This document shows, piece by piece, positions 55,490-63,930 of a stretch of 64,000 nt of DNA (its first letter is position 1; every line of letters begins with the position of its first letter). The position numbers and the translations under genes were made by a program. Origin of the DNA: Pedobacter sp. Hv1. GTDB taxonomy: Bacteria > Bacteroidota > Bacteroidia > Sphingobacteriales > Sphingobacteriaceae. Under the pieces are notes generated by a model that did no database searches, had not been told where the DNA came from, and saw only the letters and a program-made list of their open reading frames with translations. The stretch lies in NCBI RefSeq assembly GCF_001412215.1, contig NZ_LLWP01000002.1, positions 1 through 64,000 of the forward strand, given 5' to 3'.

Positions 55490-57805
55490 GTGAGTTATCC
55501 TAAAAAGCTATTCGTTTTGTTCTTGGTACTTTTTGTGCTACAGGTTAAGGCACAAAAAGTTGGCTTGGTTTTAAGCGGTGGTGGTGCCAAAGGCTTGGCA
55601 CACATTGGTACACTTAAGGCATTGGAAGAAAACAATATTCCGATAGATTACATTACCGGAACATCTATGGGCGGCATTGTAGGTGCCATGTATGCCGCTG
55701 GTTATTCTCCTACCCAAATAGAAAAAATTGCTTTGAGTTCTGATTTTCAAGATTGGGTGGGCGGAAAGTACAAAAGCGATTACAGTTATTACTTCCAGAA
55801 AAATAATGCCAATGCTTCCATTCTCACGGCAAAATTATCAATTGACCAAGGTTTAAGGTTAAGTTTTAGACCAAACATTGTAAATGATATTCCTTTAAAT
55901 TTCGCTTTGTTAGAACTGTTTTCGCAGGCTTCTGCTATTTCAAAAGACAATTTCGATGAGCTTTTTGTTCCTTACCGTTGTATGGTTTCTGATGTGCTTT
56001 CGCAAAAAAGCATTACGGTAAGCAAAGGCAGTTTGGCCGAGGCTGTAAGGGCAACTATGACCGTACCCCTTGTGTACAGACCCATTAAACTAGAAGATAA
56101 ATATGTTTTTGACGGAGGCTTATATAATAATTTCCCGGCAGACATTATGAAAAACGAATTTAAGCCCGACTTCATTATTGGTGCAAATGTATCTTCAAAA
56201 ACGTTTAACGAATACCCAAAAGATGATGACCGCTTAATGAACAGATTTTTGGTCTATATGTTCTTATCCAAATCAGATTCTACCTTGGTTGGCGAAAATG
56301 GCATCTACATCCAACCTAACCTGGCAAATTTTAGTGTAACCAATTTTACACCTGTAGAAGAACTGATTAAACGAGGTTATGATGCTACAATGGCCGATAT
56401 GAACAATATCAAAAAAGCAATTGCCAGAAGAGTAGACCCTAAGGAACTGTTAACCAAACGCAATAAATTTAATGAGCGTAAACCAGACCTCATGTTTAGC
56501 AATGTAACGGTAACAGGTGTAAACTCTCAACAGAAAAAATACATAGAAAGATTGTTTAAAAGCGACAATCCTACTTTTAACTTGGCAGATATTAGGCGTG
56601 GTTATTATAAATTGGTAGCTGATGAAACATTTGAAACGGTTTATCCTAAAATATCCTATCAACCAGAAACAGACAGTTACAACTTCGAAATTGTAGCTCA
56701 ACCTAAAAAAAGTTTGAAGATCGATTTTGGAGGTAATATTTCGTCGAGACCAATTAGCAATGTTTATTTAGGGTTACAATACAATTACCTCAATAAAAAG
56801 GCCTATACATTTGGAACCAATTTTTATTCGGGCAGATTTTACGAATCTGTTCAATTGAGTGGTCGTGTAGATTACCCATCTGGTCTACCTCTTTTTCTTG
56901 GCGCCGATGTTACCTACAACCACTGGAATTATTACAATACTAGTCAGATCTTTTTAGAGAACCCACACCCTACCTATATTGAACAGGCCGACAGGAAAAT
57001 AGACATTAAACTGGGTATGCCTTTAAATCGCAATGCAAGAATTACTTTAAGCACATCCTTTATCAACAACAATGATAAATATAGCCCTACCAATAGTTTC
57101 GCCATTGGCGATATTTTAGACAAGACAATTTACAATGGATTAAGAGGGAGCTTGGTTTTTGAGCAAAATTCATTGAACCGTAAACAATACCCTACCAGGG
57201 GCCATAGCTTTTTGTTAAGTGTTAATTATTCTACTGGTAAAGAAAATTATACTCCTGGCAATACGTATACTGGAAAAGCTGACATTAGTCAATTTCCTGT
57301 TTTTAGAAAATTTAGAGAATGGGGCCATATCAAACTAAGTGATGAACACTATTTCTTCCACTCTAACAGATATACTTTAGGTTACCTGGTTGAGGGCGTA
57401 ATTTCAAATCAGCCACTGCTGGCCAACTATTATTCGACTTTGTTGGCTGCACCTGCATTTTACCCTTTACAAGACAGCAGATCATTGTTTTTAGAAAAAT
57501 TTAGAGCTTCCAGTTATCTTGCTGGCGGATTAAAAAATATTTTTCAACTGAAAAAAAACCTCGATTTGCGTGTAGAGGGCTATCTATTCTTACCTTACAA
57601 AGCGTTTGAGCAAAGTGGTCAACAAGATGTTAGATATGCAAAAGCCTTTAGCCAATGGCGTTATGCAGGCACTGCAGGCCTAGTTTATAATACCCCAGTT
57701 GGCCCAATTAGTTTTAGCTATAATTTATACAACGATCCTATAAAAAGAAGCGGTGTTTTACTACATTTAGGCTATCTAATTTACAATAAAAGATCTATAG
57801 AATGA
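55490..57805 (+). CDS. Patatin-like phospholipase with Omp85-type barrel (PlpD-like)
   Basis: 771 residues from GTG 55490. A signal peptide (MSYPKKLFVLFLVLFVLQVKAQ) precedes the patatin domain (about 25-215) with oxyanion loop SGGGAKG, nucleophile elbow GTSMGG and the catalytic FDGG. A POTRA-like segment (FSNVTVTGVNSQQKKYIERL) at about 325-400 and a C-terminal barrel (from about 415; PVGPISFSYNLY, LLHLGYLIY) follow. This is the type Vd autotransporter plan of PlpD; phospholipase A activity is expected. An ATG at 55485 is out of frame and would stop after two codons, so the GTG is the only good start. Confidence 0.93.
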   Translation: MSYPKKLFVLFLVLFVLQVKAQKVGLVLSGGGAKGLAHIGTLKALEENNIPIDYITGTSMGGIVGAMYAAGYSPTQIEKIALSSDFQDWVGGKYKSDYSYYFQKNNANASILTAKLSIDQGLRLSFRPNIVNDIPLNFALLELFSQASAISKDNFDELFVPYRCMVSDVLSQKSITVSKGSLAEAVRATMTVPLVYRPIKLEDKYVFDGGLYNNFPADIMKNEFKPDFIIGANVSSKTFNEYPKDDDRLMNRFLVYMFLSKSDSTLVGENGIYIQPNLANFSVTNFTPVEELIKRGYDATMADMNNIKKAIARRVDPKELLTKRNKFNERKPDLMFSNVTVTGVNSQQKKYIERLFKSDNPTFNLADIRRGYYKLVADETFETVYPKISYQPETDSYNFEIVAQPKKSLKIDFGGNISSRPISNVYLGLQYNYLNKKAYTFGTNFYSGRFYESVQLSGRVDYPSGLPLFLGADVTYNHWNYYNTSQIFLENPHPTYIEQADRKIDIKLGMPLNRNARITLSTSFINNNDKYSPTNSFAIGDILDKTIYNGLRGSLVFEQNSLNRKQYPTRGHSFLLSVNYSTGKENYTPGNTYTGKADISQFPVFRKFREWGHIKLSDEHYFFHSNRYTLGYLVEGVISNQPLLANYYSTLLAAPAFYPLQDSRSLFLEKFRASSYLAGGLKNIFQLKKNLDLRVEGYLFLPYKAFEQSGQQDVRYAKAFSQWRYAGTAGLVYNTPVGPISFSYNLYNDPIKRSGVLLHLGYLIYNKRSIE

Positions 57806-57872
57806 TGTTACGCTCTATTTACCAGCAGTATCCATTCGTAGTACGCACTCTCTTAAAAATAAAATTTATACA

Positions 57873-58400
57873 ATGAAAAAAATAGCTCTATTGTTTTTGC
57901 TGTTTATAACAAGTAACTGTTTTGCCCAAAATGCCAATGTCAACAACTTCTTAGTTAAAGAAAGCTTGCTTAAAAATAGCAAATTGGCCATTATTGCTGC
58001 CGATTCGCTAGACCAACCGCTCGAGAAGATCAATGGATTATATACCTTTAGTGTAAGTGGTTTTACGCAAGAGCTGACATTTAACAACGGTGTAGCTATT
58101 TTACCTTTACAGGTAGACAAATCTACCTTTGTTTACATTAAACATCAAAATGATCAGGGTACACATAGTAAATTACTTTACGTTTATAAAAAGGATGGCA
58201 ACCTGAACCCATTTACCATTAGCAGAATATTTCTGATTATTATTCCACTGCTCTTAATCATATTGGTTTTTGCCTTCAAAAAATTCATTTATATAGGCCT
58301 TATCCTCTTGCTTATTTTTATGTATTTCACCTATAGTAATGGCCTAAACATTTCTACATTTTTCGAAACTACTTTTGATTATTTGAAGAATCTGATTTAG
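57873..58400 (+). CDS. Small exported or membrane protein, unknown
   Basis: 175 residues. A signal peptide (MKKIALLFLLFITSNCFAQ) is followed by a short soluble beta-type domain (about 25-105; ETFNNGVAILPLQVDKSTFV-like segment, KLLYVYKKDGN). Two close hydrophobic helices at the C-terminus are IFLIIIPLLLIILVFAF and FIYIGLILLLIFMYFTY. I do not recognise a family. It lies 67 bp after the patatin-Omp85 gene and overlaps the end of the converging TamA-like gene by 4 bases, so it could serve outer-membrane protein assembly, but that is only position. Confidence 0.7.
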   Translation: MKKIALLFLLFITSNCFAQNANVNNFLVKESLLKNSKLAIIAADSLDQPLEKINGLYTFSVSGFTQELTFNNGVAILPLQVDKSTFVYIKHQNDQGTHSKLLYVYKKDGNLNPFTISRIFLIIIPLLLIILVFAFKKFIYIGLILLLIFMYFTYSNGLNISTFFETTFDYLKNLI

Positions 58401-60832
58401 AAAGGTAAGCCAATACCAAAGTTATATTGCATAAAACGATAGCGATCTGGGGCATTTGTTACTTTATACAGATCTTTAAACGCTCTACCTCCGTTAATAA
58501 ATTTGCCTATAACCCATTGTTCTGAGCCTTCAAACTGCGGATCTTTTATTTTTAAACCTAGGTCAAACCTGAAAACAAAAAACTGCACGTCGTATCTAAA
58601 ACCAACACCTGTACCAATGGCTACCTGTTTACCCAATTGATCTAATTTAAAATAGGTTTCTGGCTGTGGGTTATTTGGAGAAATATTCCATACATTTCCC
58701 ATATCAACAAATACAGCTCCTTTTAATCTTCCACCCATTATCTTATTCACCAATAAATAGCGATACTCAAAATTGGTTTCGATACGCATTTGACCAAGTT
58801 GGTCTATTCCAAAAGAAGAATTTCTTGCTGCCTCACTTGCAATTACCTTTCTATTGTAATTACCTGGACCTAAAGTTCTGGCCTGCCAAGCTCTAATGCC
58901 ACTAGATCCGCCAGCATAAAACAATTTTTCGAAAGGGATAGAAATCGAGTTTCCATAGGCATAACCAATACCTGTGTTTAACCTGGCAATAAATTGGCGC
59001 TCGCCACCTAAACTTTTATACCAGCGCACATCAATCTCTGGACGAACATATTGGTTAAATGGCAAACCAAACAAGGTGCCAAAATCTCCATTTTTCGGAT
59101 CGTGGGTTTGCCCGAAAAGTTTCGATGTCAATTGCAATAAATTACCTGCAATGTCAATGTTTCCCCTAAAATAAATAAACGACCTATTTTCTAATAGTTT
59201 ATTCGCATTTAATGTATAGGCATATTTCATACCTAGCGTAAAGTCTTTACGACCAATTAATCTAATATTATAAGAGTTGGCCTCTAAAATCTGTTTATTG
59301 TTATTGTACTGCTCTAAATTTGATTTATCTAGGGTATCAATCAACACATTACCAAAGCGATACTCGATATTTAAGGGCGTAAATGAGTGTAGTTTTGATT
59401 TTGTTTCTACCCAATCGTAAGTAATGGCATTGATAAATATTTTACGGGTAGTAATGTCTTTTTGCAAAGCATATAAATAGCTAGATGAAAAGGTGGTAAA
59501 AGGCATTCCATTTTTTCCCATTTGGGGGATGGTTACAAACGGGATCATTAACCTAGGTACGGTTAAACTTGCACTTACAGAAAAGTCTCTTTGGTAGATA
59601 TCTGTAAATATCGATTTTCCAGAACCTATCCTTGATTGTAGTCCACCTTTAACCTGAAACTGAAATCGCTCTGCACCCTTTAAAAAGTTATTGTTGGTAT
59701 AGGTATTACTGAGGGTAAAACCTACAGTACCACTATTAAATGGCACCTCTCCTTCTATCCGGTTGCTCATCCGTTTTTGCGGAATGAGTAAGATATAAGG
59801 ATTTAATTTGTTACTGCTATCCTTTGCCTTGGTGTATTCTATCTTCACATTTTTAAATACATTAAGCTCGTACAATCGATCGTAGGTTAGGTTTTCCTTT
59901 CTAACATCGTAAACTTCACTTTCTTTGATAAAATTATACCTTACAATCGGATTTCTTCTAAACCTACCCGATAAATCTGTAAATCTTATGTCCCTTATTG
60001 CTCTTTTTAACTTTAACGAATCGGCCAATCTTTCCATATTTGAAAATCCATCAGAATTTTCGGCAATAATTACGTTGGTGGTATCTATGGTATATACTTT
60101 ATGTTTGCTTCCATCAAGTGGATCGTCAATAATTAGCCTTACGCTTACCTTACTACTTTTTTGACTCGAATCTGGTTCATACCTTACATAAGGGCGTTCA
60201 AAAAATCGATAACCATTCTGACGCATTACCGTATAGATCTGTTCTCTTTCATAGGCCAACGAATCTTCATCGTACTGCATACCTTCACGCAAATGGGTAA
60301 ATGCAGTTTTATTGGAAAGATAAAGTGCTTTAACTGTAGGATCTGGAATTTGGTAGGTGATCTCGTTGATCTTGAAAGCCGGTCCCGGTTTGGCAATAAA
60401 TTTAAGACTTGCTTTTTTCTTAGCAACGGTAATTTCCGACTTTACCTTTGCCATAAAGAAGCCTTTGCTTTTGAGGTATTTTTCGATTTGATTACGGGAA
60501 ATTTCTACTAAAGTACTGTCTAAAATTGGAGGTGGAGAACCTAGTTGTTGCTTAATGCCAGAGGTTTTATATTTTCCGTTTTTGGTGTTGAATATGTTGT
60601 ATATCGCTACGTTAATTCCTATGCCACCAGAAGGGCGAATATCTTTTTGTACATAATTATAGGCTTGCTCCTCAAATTGTTTATCTATGCTGTCTATTTC
60701 TACCTTTTTAACAATAGATTGATAGTCTTCAATGTACTTTGTTGATGAACATCCTGCTACAAAAACAAGAATAAATAGTAATATTGCAAGAAATTGTACC
60801 TGTTGCTTATAGTTATACTTGTATGCTTTCAA
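58397..60832 (-). CDS. TamA/BamA-type outer membrane lipoprotein
   Basis: 811 residues. The start is TTG at 60832; the lipobox is LVFVAGCSSTKY at about residue 28. POTRA-like repeats occupy about 35-370 (YNYVQKDIRPSGGIGINVAI, ISRNQIEKYLKSKGFFMAKV, NQREQIYTVMRQNGYRFFER-like segment). The barrel covers the remainder with the Omp85 lid motif GGSSGIRAWQARTLGPGNYN and a terminal YNFGIGLPF. The family inserts or supports beta-barrel and autotransporter proteins. It converges on the small membrane gene and its start region overlaps head-to-head with the SpoU gene. Confidence 0.92.
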   Translation of the reverse strand: MKAYKYNYKQQVQFLAILLFILVFVAGCSSTKYIEDYQSIVKKVEIDSIDKQFEEQAYNYVQKDIRPSGGIGINVAIYNIFNTKNGKYKTSGIKQQLGSPPPILDSTLVEISRNQIEKYLKSKGFFMAKVKSEITVAKKKASLKFIAKPGPAFKINEITYQIPDPTVKALYLSNKTAFTHLREGMQYDEDSLAYEREQIYTVMRQNGYRFFERPYVRYEPDSSQKSSKVSVRLIIDDPLDGSKHKVYTIDTTNVIIAENSDGFSNMERLADSLKLKRAIRDIRFTDLSGRFRRNPIVRYNFIKESEVYDVRKENLTYDRLYELNVFKNVKIEYTKAKDSSNKLNPYILLIPQKRMSNRIEGEVPFNSGTVGFTLSNTYTNNNFLKGAERFQFQVKGGLQSRIGSGKSIFTDIYQRDFSVSASLTVPRLMIPFVTIPQMGKNGMPFTTFSSSYLYALQKDITTRKIFINAITYDWVETKSKLHSFTPLNIEYRFGNVLIDTLDKSNLEQYNNNKQILEANSYNIRLIGRKDFTLGMKYAYTLNANKLLENRSFIYFRGNIDIAGNLLQLTSKLFGQTHDPKNGDFGTLFGLPFNQYVRPEIDVRWYKSLGGERQFIARLNTGIGYAYGNSISIPFEKLFYAGGSSGIRAWQARTLGPGNYNRKVIASEAARNSSFGIDQLGQMRIETNFEYRYLLVNKIMGGRLKGAVFVDMGNVWNISPNNPQPETYFKLDQLGKQVAIGTGVGFRYDVQFFVFRFDLGLKIKDPQFEGSEQWVIGKFINGGRAFKDLYKVTNAPDRYRFMQYNFGIGLPF

Positions 60833-61569
60833 AATCTCAAATCAGTTTTATAAAATCCCTACATCAAAAAAAGTACCGCAAAGAAAGTGGAATATTTATT
60901 ATTGAAGGTATAAAATCTATCACAGAATTCATAAATTCAAGCTATCAGCTCCATAGCATTTATTACACCCCTCAGTACACTTCTTCTTTACCCAAAAACA
61001 CTGCAAATATAAAGTTATTTGAAGTAAACAACGTTGAATTGGAGAAGATTAGTACTTTACAAACCCCACAAGGAATTTTGGCCCTGGTGTATATCCCATC
61101 TGATCAAAAACTTGACCTTCAAAAATTAAACAATTGTTTTTCTTTGGTATTGGATGATGTACAGGATCCAGGCAATTTCGGGACCATCATCAGAACTGCA
61201 GATTGGTTTGGCATTACCAACATTATCTGCTCTGCACATACTGTAGAGGCCTACAATCCTAAAACTGTACAATCCACCATGGGCTCGCTGTGCAGGGTAA
61301 ATATCAGTTACACTAACCTCTCTACTTTTTTTGAAACAGTAAAACTGCCTGTTTTTGGCGCTTTATTAGAGGGCAATAATATTTACACAACCAATTGGGG
61401 TAAAGAAGGATTAATTTTATTAGGCAACGAGGGGCATGGGATTTCTGAGGAACTCATTAAAAAAATAACTATTCCGGTAACCATACCCCGAATTGGACAG
61501 GCAGAATCGCTAAATGTGGCTGTTTCGGCAGCTATTTTTTGCAGCGAATTGGGAAAAGTATCGAAATAA
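60823..61569 (+). CDS. SpoU/TrmH-family RNA ribose methyltransferase
   Basis: 248 residues from ATG 60823; an upstream in-frame ATG at 60784 lies deep in the opposite gene and adds a poor N-terminus. The substrate-binding N-domain (QISFIKSLHQKKYRKESGIF) precedes the SPOUT domain: LDDVQDPGNFGTIIRTADWF, AYNPKTVQSTMGSLCRV, and the knot LLGNEGHGISEEL with IPRIGQAESLNVAVSAAIF. It methylates a ribose 2'-OH in rRNA or tRNA; the exact nucleotide cannot be read here. Start codons of this and the divergent TamA-like gene overlap. Confidence 0.9.
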   Translation: MLSKSQISFIKSLHQKKYRKESGIFIIEGIKSITEFINSSYQLHSIYYTPQYTSSLPKNTANIKLFEVNNVELEKISTLQTPQGILALVYIPSDQKLDLQKLNNCFSLVLDDVQDPGNFGTIIRTADWFGITNIICSAHTVEAYNPKTVQSTMGSLCRVNISYTNLSTFFETVKLPVFGALLEGNNIYTTNWGKEGLILLGNEGHGISEELIKKITIPVTIPRIGQAESLNVAVSAAIFCSELGKVSK

Positions 61570-61591
61570 AATAAAATATTAAACATTCGGC

Positions 61592-61622
61592 TTTGTATAC
61601 TAACTTATAATTGTTATTTTTG
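61592..61622 (+). promoter_or_regulatory. tRNA-Cys promoter
   Basis: TTTG (61592-61595), exactly 19 bases, then TATTTTTG (61615-61622): a full match to the Bacteroidota promoter plan. The tRNA starts 18 bases later. Confidence 0.8.
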
Positions 61623-61640
61623 CAACCTTGAATTTAAAAA

Positions 61641-61711
61641 GGTCGAGTGGCCGAGTGGCTAGGCAGAGGTCTGCAAAACCTTGTACAGCGGTTCGAATCC
61701 GCTCTCGACCT
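61641..61711 (+). tRNA. tRNA-Cys (anticodon GCA)
   Basis: Acceptor GGTCGAG pairs with CTCGACC, discriminator U (T). The anticodon arm AGGT-CTGCAAA-ACCT carries GCA. The T arm GCGGTTCGAATCCGC is regular. U at position 73 is the known identity base for Cys. Confidence 0.95.
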
Positions 61712-61751
61712 CAAGATTAACAATAATTAAAAGAAAATAAAGCTCATTATC

Positions 61752-61928
61752 ATGGCAGTAACAAGATTAAAAAGAAAAGACAGATACAATAAAACAGTTT
61801 CTCGTTTAGAAGTTAAAACTTTAAAATTAGCTACTAACCTAGAATTGGGAAGCCGTTCTAAGCAATCTACAAAAGATCAATTGGCTAAAAACAATGCTGT
61901 TTTAGCTCAATTAGAAGCTAAAGCTTAG
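61752..61928 (+). CDS. Small basic protein (58 aa), unknown
   Basis: 58 residues starting MAVTRLKRKDRYNKTVSRLE, strongly basic in the first half and acidic-helical in the second. It has a clear ATG 40 bases after tRNA-Cys, a strong terminator at 61954, and codon use like its neighbours. The TRLKRKDRxNKTVSR and LGSRSK segments look conserved-protein-like; I recall similar short proteins in Sphingobacteriaceae but know no function. An RNA-associated role is only a guess from charge. Confidence 0.75.
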   Translation: MAVTRLKRKDRYNKTVSRLEVKTLKLATNLELGSRSKQSTKDQLAKNNAVLAQLEAKA

Positions 61929-61953
61929 TCTATTTCTTTCTTTTAAGACTTTT

Positions 61954-61988
61954 AAAGCATCTTAGATTCATTTCTGGGATGCTTTTTT
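61954..61988 (+). terminator. Terminator after the 58-aa gene
   Basis: AAAGCATCTTAG (61954-61965) pairs with CTGGGATGCTTT (61974-61985) with two wobble pairs and an 8-base loop; six T in a row end the structure. Confidence 0.85.
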
Positions 61989-62026
61989 GTGCGCTCTAAT
62001 CTCTGAAGTTCATGATGAACTATTTA

Positions 62027-62089
62027 AACCCATAACCTGTAACTTATAACTCATAACCAGCAACGCACAACCTGCAACCCGTAACCTAA
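62027..62089 (+). repeat. AACnnnn heptamer array, nine units
   Basis: AAC recurs every seven bases from 62027 to 62083: AACCCAT, AACCTGT, AACTTAT, AACTCAT, AACCAGC, AACGCAC, AACCTGC, AACCCGT, AACCTAA. Its last units run into the stop region of the minus-strand gene at 62086. It is the longest of the heptamer arrays. Confidence 0.8.
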
Positions 62090-62406
62090 TTGTGAACCAG
62101 CTTATAAATGTTCTGCATGTAAATAGCTTCCTCAATTGCGCTCGCAAAATTATCGAGTTCCACTCTGGTAAACATTAAACAAATATCATTACAAGGGGTA
62201 GATAAAATAACAATCTCAGTACCATCTGGTGCATATTCTACATAATTATCAAACTCTATACGATTGGTAATTGCTGCAAATTGGTCAAATTGATCAAAAG
62301 TAAACCTCATCAACAAACCTGTTTTCCAAATATTTACGGTTTTGCAGTTTACACATTGTGTGATAGCTACTCCTTCTCTCTGGGCGATAATTGTCTTTTT
62401 ACACAT
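62086..62406 (-). CDS. Small conserved Bacteroidota protein (DUF6686-like)
   Basis: 106 residues from ATG 62406 (MCKKTIIAQREGVAITQC); the 12 extra codons from 62442 look unlike coding sequence and overlap the ArsR promoter side. A CVNCKTVNIW motif and ILSTPCNDICLMFTRVELDN suggest a small domain with paired Cys. I believe this matches a DUF family of Bacteroidota (DUF6686-like) but the match is from memory. No function is known. It is divergent from the arsR-like gene. Confidence 0.65.
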   Translation of the reverse strand: MCKKTIIAQREGVAITQCVNCKTVNIWKTGLLMRFTFDQFDQFAAITNRIEFDNYVEYAPDGTEIVILSTPCNDICLMFTRVELDNFASAIEEAIYMQNIYKLVHN

Positions 62407-62486
62407 ACGCTGTTCTTCAATTGTTAAAGATACAAATATCACCTTATTTAGAATAATTCCAAATAAAAATGAAATTTACTATTTTA

Positions 62487-62535
62487 TTTGCGTAAGCAAA
62501 TACTTACCTATATATTTGTGTAAGCAAACACTTAC
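62487..62535 (+). promoter_or_regulatory. Promoter of the arsR-like operon with two operator palindromes
   Basis: TTTG (62487-62490), 20 bases, TATATTTG (62511-62518). Operator 1 GTAAGCAAATACTTAC (62492-62507) fills the spacer. Operator 2 GTAAGCAAACACTTAC (62520-62535) starts two bases after the -7 box and covers the start site. The two 16-bp sites differ at one base and lie 28 bases apart. Confidence 0.88.
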
Positions 62536-62544
62536 ATAATTAAA

Positions 62545-62874
62545 ATGAGAAGAGATGTATTTCAGGCTATCGCCGACCCTACCAGACGAGAAATTATCAA
62601 CTTAATTGCCACTCAGTCGTTAAACTTAAATGCCATTGCAGATAACTTTGAGATGAGCAGGCCAGCTATATCTCAACATATTAAAATTCTGACCGAATGC
62701 GGTTTAATTAGCATTAAAAAGGAGGGCCGAGAAAGATTTTGTAAGGTCAAATTCCAAAAACTAAAGGAAGTTTCTAAGTGGGTAGAACAGTACCGTATTT
62801 TCTGGATTGATAAACTAGATGCGCTCGAAAACCACTTATCAAACAGTATTAACGAAGTTAATTTTAAAAAATAA
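62545..62874 (+). CDS. ArsR-family transcriptional regulator
   Basis: 109 residues with the winged-helix HTH of ArsR proteins: VFQAIADPTRREIINLIATQ, LNLNAIADNFEMSRPAISQH, IKILTECGLISIKKEGRERF. The metal-binding ELCVCD motif is absent, as in the subgroup paired with AHSA1/SRPBCC genes. It starts 10 bases after the second operator and is followed by the SRPBCC gene 5 bp later, so it represses its own two-gene operon. Confidence 0.93.
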   Translation: MRRDVFQAIADPTRREIINLIATQSLNLNAIADNFEMSRPAISQHIKILTECGLISIKKEGRERFCKVKFQKLKEVSKWVEQYRIFWIDKLDALENHLSNSINEVNFKK

Positions 62875-62879
62875 TCGAT

Positions 62880-63317
62880 ATGAAAAAAGAACAAGTTGTT
62901 GTTGAAAGAACATTTAATGCGCCTATCGAGAAAGTATGGCGTGCCATTACAGATAACAATGAATTGAAAAACTGGTATTTCCAGTTAAAAGATTTTCAGG
63001 CCAAAGTTGGATTTAAGTTTGATTTTATCGGTGGGCCGGAAGACGGTACCCAATACCTGCACTTGTGCGAGGTAACCGAAGTTGTTGAGGGCAAGAAACT
63101 AACTTACAGCTGGAGGTATGACAACTACCCTGGCAACTCTTTTGTAACCTGGGAGCTCTTTGACAAAGGAGAACAAACCTTACTTGTATTAACCCATATT
63201 GGATTGGAAACTTTTGAAGAAATTGGACCAGATTTTGCCAAAACAAGTTTCAATGGTGGCTGGACCTACTTTATGCATACTGCTTTAAAAAACCATTTAG
63301 AGCCAGCAGAAAGCTAG
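62880..63317 (+). CDS. SRPBCC / AHSA1-domain protein
   Basis: 145 residues. The START-like fold of the Aha1-C family is seen in VVERTFNAPIEKVWRAITDN, LKNWYFQLKDFQAKVGFKFD, FIGGPEDGTQYLHLCEVTEV and LEEIGPDFAKTSFNGGWTYF-like end. These form a hydrophobic cavity that binds a small lipid-like ligand. Cotranscription with an ArsR gene lacking metal sites is a common arrangement whose signal is unknown. Confidence 0.92.
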   Translation: MKKEQVVVERTFNAPIEKVWRAITDNNELKNWYFQLKDFQAKVGFKFDFIGGPEDGTQYLHLCEVTEVVEGKKLTYSWRYDNYPGNSFVTWELFDKGEQTLLVLTHIGLETFEEIGPDFAKTSFNGGWTYFMHTALKNHLEPAES

Positions 63318-63331
63318 ACTCATTATTATGC

Positions 63332-63377
63332 AAACAAAGCCCTAATCCATTGGCGGTTATGGCTTTGTTTTATTTTT
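63332..63377 (+). terminator. Terminator after the SRPBCC gene
   Basis: AAACAAAGCC (63332-63341) pairs with GGCTTTGTTT (63361-63370) across a 19-base loop, followed by TATTTTT. Confidence 0.8.
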
Positions 63378-63505
63378 CTTGTTATAAGTTACACGCTGAG
63401 GCTTGTGTAGTTATACTGTCGCAATAAACCCTTTAAATTGTCTTATTTAGGTACCAAAACTTAGTATATTACATGGTAAGTTTGTTTGATCAAATCAAAA
63501 GAACC

Positions 63506-63877
63506 ATGAATATATTTAAAAATATAGACGAGTATATCGCTACCTTTCCAGAAGAAACACAAAAGCTCTTGCAGCAGGTTCGGTCTACCATCCAAAAGGC
63601 AGCACCTACAGCAGAAGAGAAAATTAGCTATGCCATGCCAACTTTTGCCCTAAATGGAAACTTGATCCATTTTGCAGCTTACAAGCACCATATTGGCCTC
63701 TACCCTGCCCCACAAGGCATTGAAGCTTTTAAAGAAGAGCTCTCTGCCTACAAAGGTGCCAAAGGCTCTGTTCAATTTCCATTAAACAAACCCATGCCTT
63801 TAGATTTAATTGCCAGAATTACAGCCTATCGGGTAAAGCAAAACCTAGCCAAACCTCTGAAAAAGAAATCATCTTAA
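63506..63877 (+). CDS. DUF1801-domain protein
   Basis: 123 residues from ATG 63506; an ATG at 63473 adds 11 residues not typical of the family. Core motifs are YIATFPEETQKLLQQVRSTI, AEEKISYAMPTFALNG, HFAAYKHHIGLYP and GSVQFPLNKPMPLDLIARIT. DUF1801 (YdhG-like) proteins are small cytosolic proteins with no firm function. It is a single gene after a terminator. Confidence 0.9.
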   Translation: MNIFKNIDEYIATFPEETQKLLQQVRSTIQKAAPTAEEKISYAMPTFALNGNLIHFAAYKHHIGLYPAPQGIEAFKEELSAYKGAKGSVQFPLNKPMPLDLIARITAYRVKQNLAKPLKKKSS

Positions 63878-63913
63878 ATTTAGCATAGAGAAAAGCTTTA
63901 TTTTGTGTTTTTG

Positions 63914-63921
63914 TATCTTTG
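63914..63921 (+). promoter_or_regulatory. -7 box of the last gene
   Basis: TATCTTTG matches TAnnTTTG and is 9 bases before the ATG at 63931. No clear -33 TTTG is seen at the expected distance. Confidence 0.5.
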
Positions 63922-63930
63922 AACCCAACA

